DNA of 8,301 bases from G039029935 sp039029935. GTDB taxonomy: Bacteria > Chloroflexota > Anaerolineae > Caldilineales > Caldilineaceae. The stretch spans positions 1 to 8,301 of the forward strand of contig JBCCFC010000594.1 of NCBI GenBank assembly GCA_039029935.1, in the 5' to 3' direction. The notes beneath the pieces were generated by a model. It had not been told where the DNA came from, made no database searches, and was given only the letters and a program-made list of their open reading frames with translations. Below are positions 6,701-8,301 of this stretch, piece after piece. The first letter of the stretch is position 1; each line of letters begins with the position of its first letter. The translations under genes were made by a program, and so were the position numbers.

Positions 6701-7706
6701 CGACGCCATCTTCCAGCACATCGACCTTGGCATAGTACCTTGACGCACCTAAATGGGCATAGCCATCTTGAATCGTTAAGTAGCCGCCGTTGCCATAGGT
6801 ACTGATACGCCGTTCGAGTACAATATCGGTAGGCTCAGTCAGATCGAAAATTAACAGTTCATCATCGGTCCCTGCACCGTAGAGTTTGTGTCCATTGAAC
6901 ATGGTGCTATAGGAGTTCGGTGGTCGCCCCTCAAACGTTGCCAACATCGAAGGGTTGCGTGGGTCGCTGATATCAAATGTGGCATACCCGCGTTCAGCAT
7001 TGCTACTTGTCACCAGTAGATTGCCGACCGCAAACACGGGTCCCATGCGAAAGCCACCTGTCAATGTGTTGGGCATAGGGTTGGGCGCATCGTCTTGGCG
7101 CTGCACTACAGATGGGTTGTATAGGTCGGTTGTGTCAACGATGTAGAGGCCATTGGATGCAGCACCGATGTACAGAATGGGCATCTGCCAGAAGAGCCAC
7201 CACGCCCCACGGCTATATCCCGATGATACGTCGGGTAAGTCAATCACGCTCAATCGCTGTGGATTATGTATATCGGTCCAATCCCAAATCTGTGCACCAC
7301 CATTCGCCAACAACGCCACATAATCACGTCCTTCATGTCGATAATACCCAGAGGCATGTTGCTCGCTGATCCCCATTGTGCGATCATTTTGGTGGTTGGC
7401 AACCAGCACGGGATTATAGGGATCAGAAATATCATAAAAGCTAAACCCGCCCATTGTGGCTGGCGGCTTCTGTGAATACACCTGCACCAGATAGCCTTGA
7501 TGCATAAACACGCTGCCATGCTCACGCGCAAATGGGTGGATACGGCTAATGGCGGTCATGACATCGGTTTCGTCATAGGAGCGATTGGGGAAGGTTGGTC
7601 CTTGCGCATGGAGGGGGATGCTATCAAAGCGGGAACAAAGACATATTAATAAAAAGAATATTATAGCGAGTCGGCACAAAGTCCTGTGGCACTCTATCAT
7701 GTACAC
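3744..7706 (-). CDS. Exported LVIVD/Ig-like/PKD/YVTN-propeller protein with di-heme cytochrome c peroxidase-like module
   Basis: The 1320-residue chimera begins with a signal peptide (hydrophobic core about 13-24, cleavage probably after HAQ near 35). Order: about five or six LVIVD-type propeller repeats (86-340; motifs YDISDPYNP, DTTDLYNP, FDISDPRNP); an Ig-like Big_5-type domain (386-490); a PKD domain (500-587, core VWDFNDG 534-540, possible disulfide C500-C577); a YVTN-type propeller (600-940); a di-heme module (956-1222) with CNVCH (980-984) and CATCH (1123-1127); and a C-terminal Ig-like domain (1233-1320). LHWSGNYDEFQDFE (1026-1039) and PSLRGLW...PYLHDGSA (1164-1181) are typical of MauG/CCP-like proteins fused to propellers. 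It probably acts outside the membrane in peroxide reduction or oxidation of a substrate held by the propellers; the reaction is inferred. The GTG start has AGGAAGG six bases upstream (7713-7719); ATG at 7700, with GAGG five bases upstream, is equally possible. An Rpn-like remnant ends 21 bases upstream on the same strand. Confidence 0.9.
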   Translation of the reverse strand: MYMIECHRTLCRLAIIFFLLICLCSRFDSIPLHAQGPTFPNRSYDETDVMTAISRIHPFAREHGSVFMHQGYLVQVYSQKPPATMGGFSFYDISDPYNPVLVANHQNDRTMGISEQHASGYYRHEGRDYVALLANGGAQIWDWTDIHNPQRLSVIDLPDVSSGYSRGAWWLFWQMPILYIGAASNGLYIVDTTDLYNPSVVQRQDDAPNPMPNTLTGGFRMGPVFAVGNLLVTSSNAERGYATFDISDPRNPSMLATFEGRPPNSYSTMFNGHKLYGAGTDDELLIFDLTEPTDIVLERRISTYGNGGYLTIQDGYAHLGASRYYAKVDVLEDGVGSDRYLMERRFYAPIDDVDHDFVVVLGNLAVVSDDHGHGSFITPHQAKPDTTPPIVNMILPADDATEQARSTRIGLTFSDQLDPRAIGPDTIIVRPLGSADALEGYYSIQTGIVNFAPRTPLEANTTYEVLISSGGVKDVAGNAIAGEFHAIFSTGSFLNPPITCSINPIPAVAVGEPIQLEAKVGSYLPYPIGEIEYVWDFNDGSALTRPWAVPTIDHFYETPGHYNIKLKASASEYTAGCATQVTVHYPVDPVPAPSSTTILFDEKQIAVWKVNPDHDSVTSINAITFETRFEQPVGAYPRTLALAGDGTVWVVNQADATISILNGETGNIDMTLALPHASQPFGIIFSPDKRYAFVSLQATGQVVKIDANARRITDMLTVGPQPRGLTISKDGQQLFVTRFISPSEYGEVIVVDTGISSGGVRRLDALSLAVDAGPDTERSGRGVPNALESPAISPDGRRLWIPSKKDNTKRGHFQDGHGLTFESTVRPILSQVDVSGGRSSYQEVVGDRYDLNDRSQPVAMGFSPIGDYAFVVLQGSNAIDVIDAYSGRVVTAIENIGHAPQGLAFTSDGGKLFVDSYLSRSIYVYDVRDIVVEGGDLTANLVKILPTIQKESLDSEVLEGKRIFYNAIDPRMSRDGYISCNVCHLDGGGEDGRVWDRGDQGEGLRNTIDLRHQGYDQYASDTAMRLHWSGNYDEFQDFEHDMRTMFGGQGFLTNADFEAGTRQQPLGERKTGISKELDALAVYVRTLAQGNTQSTLISPHRNPDRTLTTDGEAGRAHFLALGCATCHHGPDFSDGYHGLQHNVGTIKSTSGQGNYQQLQGFDTPSLRGLWQSAPYLHDGSAQTLVNVLITENGQGRHGSLASSRQNLQVIEQLVSYLLQIDVLEPAIAHQMPSVNLVAPQPLQRFRAGSTVRVSVDTLTSLNPIEKVVFFANGVPIGEDNKPMYQFQWRNVPVGTQRLQAQLTYENGTTTLSNEVIISVD

Positions 7707-7727
7707 CTCAAGCCTTCCTGAGATGAC

Positions 7728-8081
7728 TTATCCATCCATATTGGCATTGTTCTCAGCAATCAACCGCATCATAAAGAAGGCTAGGTCCTCGTGGGCAGCA
7801 TCCAATGCAGCATTGATCAAGCGATCCAATGCCTCTTCATCTTCAATCCATTCCAGGTGTTTGGTAACCACCTTTTGGTCTTCATCACTCAATTTGAATG
7901 AATGTTTCAACGCACCAAGAATTATCCTTCGCTGTTTTGCAAACCCTTTTTGAATAAATTCTTCACGCTCACGTTCTCGTGCTTCTCGTTCGTGCTGAAG
8001 AGCCTGTTCATATTTTTCTTCAGCTTCTTGAAATCCTTCTTTCCAACTACGTTCTGCCAAACGTTCAAAAATCGTGTCCAT
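7728..8081 (-). CDS. Short coiled-coil protein, Rpn C-terminal domain-like (possible intragenic small-form product)
   Basis: This 117-residue reading frame starts at an ATG (8079-8081) with a perfect AGGAGG at 8090-8095 and eight-base spacing, far better than the GTG at 8112-8114. Residues 10-50 are a highly charged helix of Glu, Arg, Lys and Gln, likely coiled coil (WKEGFQEAEEK, then alternating Glu-Arg). Residues 52-108 form a helical tail with LSDEDQ, WIEDEEALDRLINAAL and a hydrophobic end. This matches the C-terminal part of Rpn-family (PD-(D/E)XK) nuclease/transposase proteins from memory; no nuclease motif is present. In E. coli and relatives, small Rpn forms made from internal starts act as antitoxins to the full-length nuclease. 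That role here is inference. It lies 21 bases before the large exported gene, so the two may be co-transcribed, though function appears unrelated. Confidence 0.55.
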   Translation of the reverse strand: MDTIFERLAERSWKEGFQEAEEKYEQALQHEREAREREREEFIQKGFAKQRRIILGALKHSFKLSDEDQKVVTKHLEWIEDEEALDRLINAALDAAHEDLAFFMMRLIAENNANMDG

Positions 8082-8089
8082 AATCTCTG

Positions 8090-8095
8090 CCTCCT
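8090..8095 (-). promoter_or_regulatory. Consensus Shine-Dalgarno for the internal start at 8081
   Basis: Minus-strand AGGAGG sits eight bases before ATG 8081. It lies inside codons (Glu-Glu-Ala) that belong to the longer ancestral Rpn-like reading frame, so it is an intragenic ribosome site. It decides the start of the short protein over GTG 8114. Confidence 0.65.
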
Positions 8096-8220
8096 CTGCA
8101 AATACAGTGCACACCGACTCTGTAAGGAATTCATCTGGTACTCGGTTTTTTATTCCTGAAAAATAGCGTAATAGTGCTTCAAGGGTAGGACCGCACTAAA
8201 GAGTGGAGTCGCGCCCCAAA

Positions 8221-8250
8221 TTGACAAAAAGGTGCAGTAACGAGTAAGAT
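8221..8250 (+). promoter_or_regulatory. Sigma70-like promoter facing the right edge
   Basis: A perfect -35 box TTGACA (8221-8226) is followed after 18 bases by TAAGAT (8245-8250), which matches four of six -10 positions. An ATG lies only seven bases after the -10 box, so the transcript would begin at or next to the start codon (leaderless). The half-sites at 8233-8256 overlap the spacer and -10 region, as an operator would. Confidence 0.5.
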
Positions 8251-8281
8251 ACTGCAATGAGTAAAAGACTGAGATTGCAGT
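8233..8281. repeat. Three TGCAGT/ACTGCA half-sites, candidate operator
   Basis: TGCAGTA (8233-8239) and TACTGCA (8250-8256) form a perfect 7-bp dyad with a 10-base spacer. ACTGCAAT (8251-8258) and ATTGCAGT (8274-8281) form a second, 8-bp dyad that shares the middle half-site and spans the ATG. The first dyad covers the promoter spacer and -10 edge; the second could block initiation or fold in RNA. These fit a repressor operator or transposase-binding subterminal repeats; the sequence alone does not separate the two. Confidence 0.45.
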
Positions 8282-8301
8282 CTGAAAATATAAGAGTCAA
8301 A
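8257..8301 (+). CDS. Possible 5' end of a gene running off the window
   Basis: ATG at 8257 opens a frame of 15 codons (MSKRLRLQSENIRVK) with no stop before the window end. The N-terminus is strongly basic, as in many DNA-binding proteins, but too short to identify. There is no Shine-Dalgarno; the ATG is seven bases from the -10 box, so leaderless expression would be required. Supported only by the promoter and open frame. Confidence 0.3.
   Translation, partial: MSKRLRLQSENIRVK

Larger units (their letters stand above)
7728..8195 (-). pseudogene. C-terminal remnant of an Rpn-family nuclease/transposase gene
   Basis: Reading upstream of the short ORF in the same frame, family-like sequence continues without a start codon: PTLEALLRYFSGIKNR, then VPDEFLTESV, then EEAEIMDTIFERLAE. 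It stops at an in-frame TAG at 8196-8198. The LEALLRY...EEAEIM block is the usual link between the nuclease core and the coiled-coil tail in Rpn-type proteins, which typically run about 250-330 residues. The absence of any ATG/GTG/TTG between the TAG and 8114, together with the missing nuclease core, shows a 5'-truncated gene. The truncation coincides with the start of the promoter-bearing segment at about 8193-8301. The assignment is by pattern memory, not alignment. Confidence 0.5.

Noticed and set aside
6162..6743. 193-residue plus-strand ORF
   Set aside because: It is antisense to the Ig/PKD coding region and has no recognisable domain.
8112..8114. GTG start for the short Rpn-like protein
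   Set aside because: There is no Shine-Dalgarno before it, whereas ATG 8081 has a perfect one; it is only an in-frame codon of the ancestral gene.
7585..8159. Plus-strand ORFs over the Rpn remnant
   Set aside because: They are low-complexity Phe/Ser-rich shadows of the Glu/Lys-rich coiled coil on the minus strand.
8196..8226. Minus-strand promoter TTGTCA with TTTAGT for the Rpn remnant
   Set aside because: The spacer is 21 bases, too long for a normal sigma70 promoter.

Overview
The window looks like chromosomal DNA from a free-living bacterium of roughly 50% GC. It has ABC sugar-uptake permeases, a very large exported multi-domain cytochrome-type protein, palindromic intergenic elements and a decayed Rpn-type nuclease gene. 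This mix would fit a Chloroflexota-like heterotroph, but no marker gene is present and that assignment is only a guess.

Layout. Positions 1-23 hold a perfect hairpin that probably follows an upstream gene. Positions 67-1939 encode two inner-membrane permeases of a carbohydrate ABC transporter (MalF-like, then MalG-like) in one operon. The substrate-binding protein is not in the window and no ATPase follows. A perfect 15-bp hairpin (1950-1982) separates them from a two-gene cassette. The first gene (2005-2946) encodes two SnoaL-like/NTF2-fold domains fused in tandem. The second (2943-3683) overlaps it at a GTGA junction and encodes a methyltransferase of the NNMT/PNMT/TEMT family, best known from animals. 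The methyltransferase gene is much more AT-rich than its neighbours, which suggests separate acquisition.

A third hairpin of the same family (3706-3740) sits between this gene and the convergent minus-strand gene at 3744-7706. That gene encodes a 1320-residue exported protein with LVIVD repeats, an Ig-like domain, a PKD domain, a YVTN-type propeller, a di-heme cytochrome c peroxidase/MauG-like module with CNVCH and CATCH motifs, and a C-terminal Ig-like domain. Just upstream on the same strand, 7728-8195 reads as the C-terminal remnant of an Rpn/PD-(D/E)XK nuclease-transposase protein. The nuclease part is missing, but an internal ATG at 8081 with a perfect Shine-Dalgarno remains. This arrangement resembles the intragenic small Rpn antitoxins. 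The last 100 bases carry a strong sigma70-like promoter pointing right, repeated TGCAGT/ACTGCA half-sites and the first 15 codons of a possible leaderless gene cut by the window end.

How the parts may work together. The permeases import sugars or oligosaccharides. The SnoaL-like/methyltransferase pair looks like a small-molecule modification cassette that may be co-transcribed behind them. The large minus-strand protein probably acts outside the cytoplasmic membrane in redox chemistry. No CRISPR array, tRNA or rRNA was seen.
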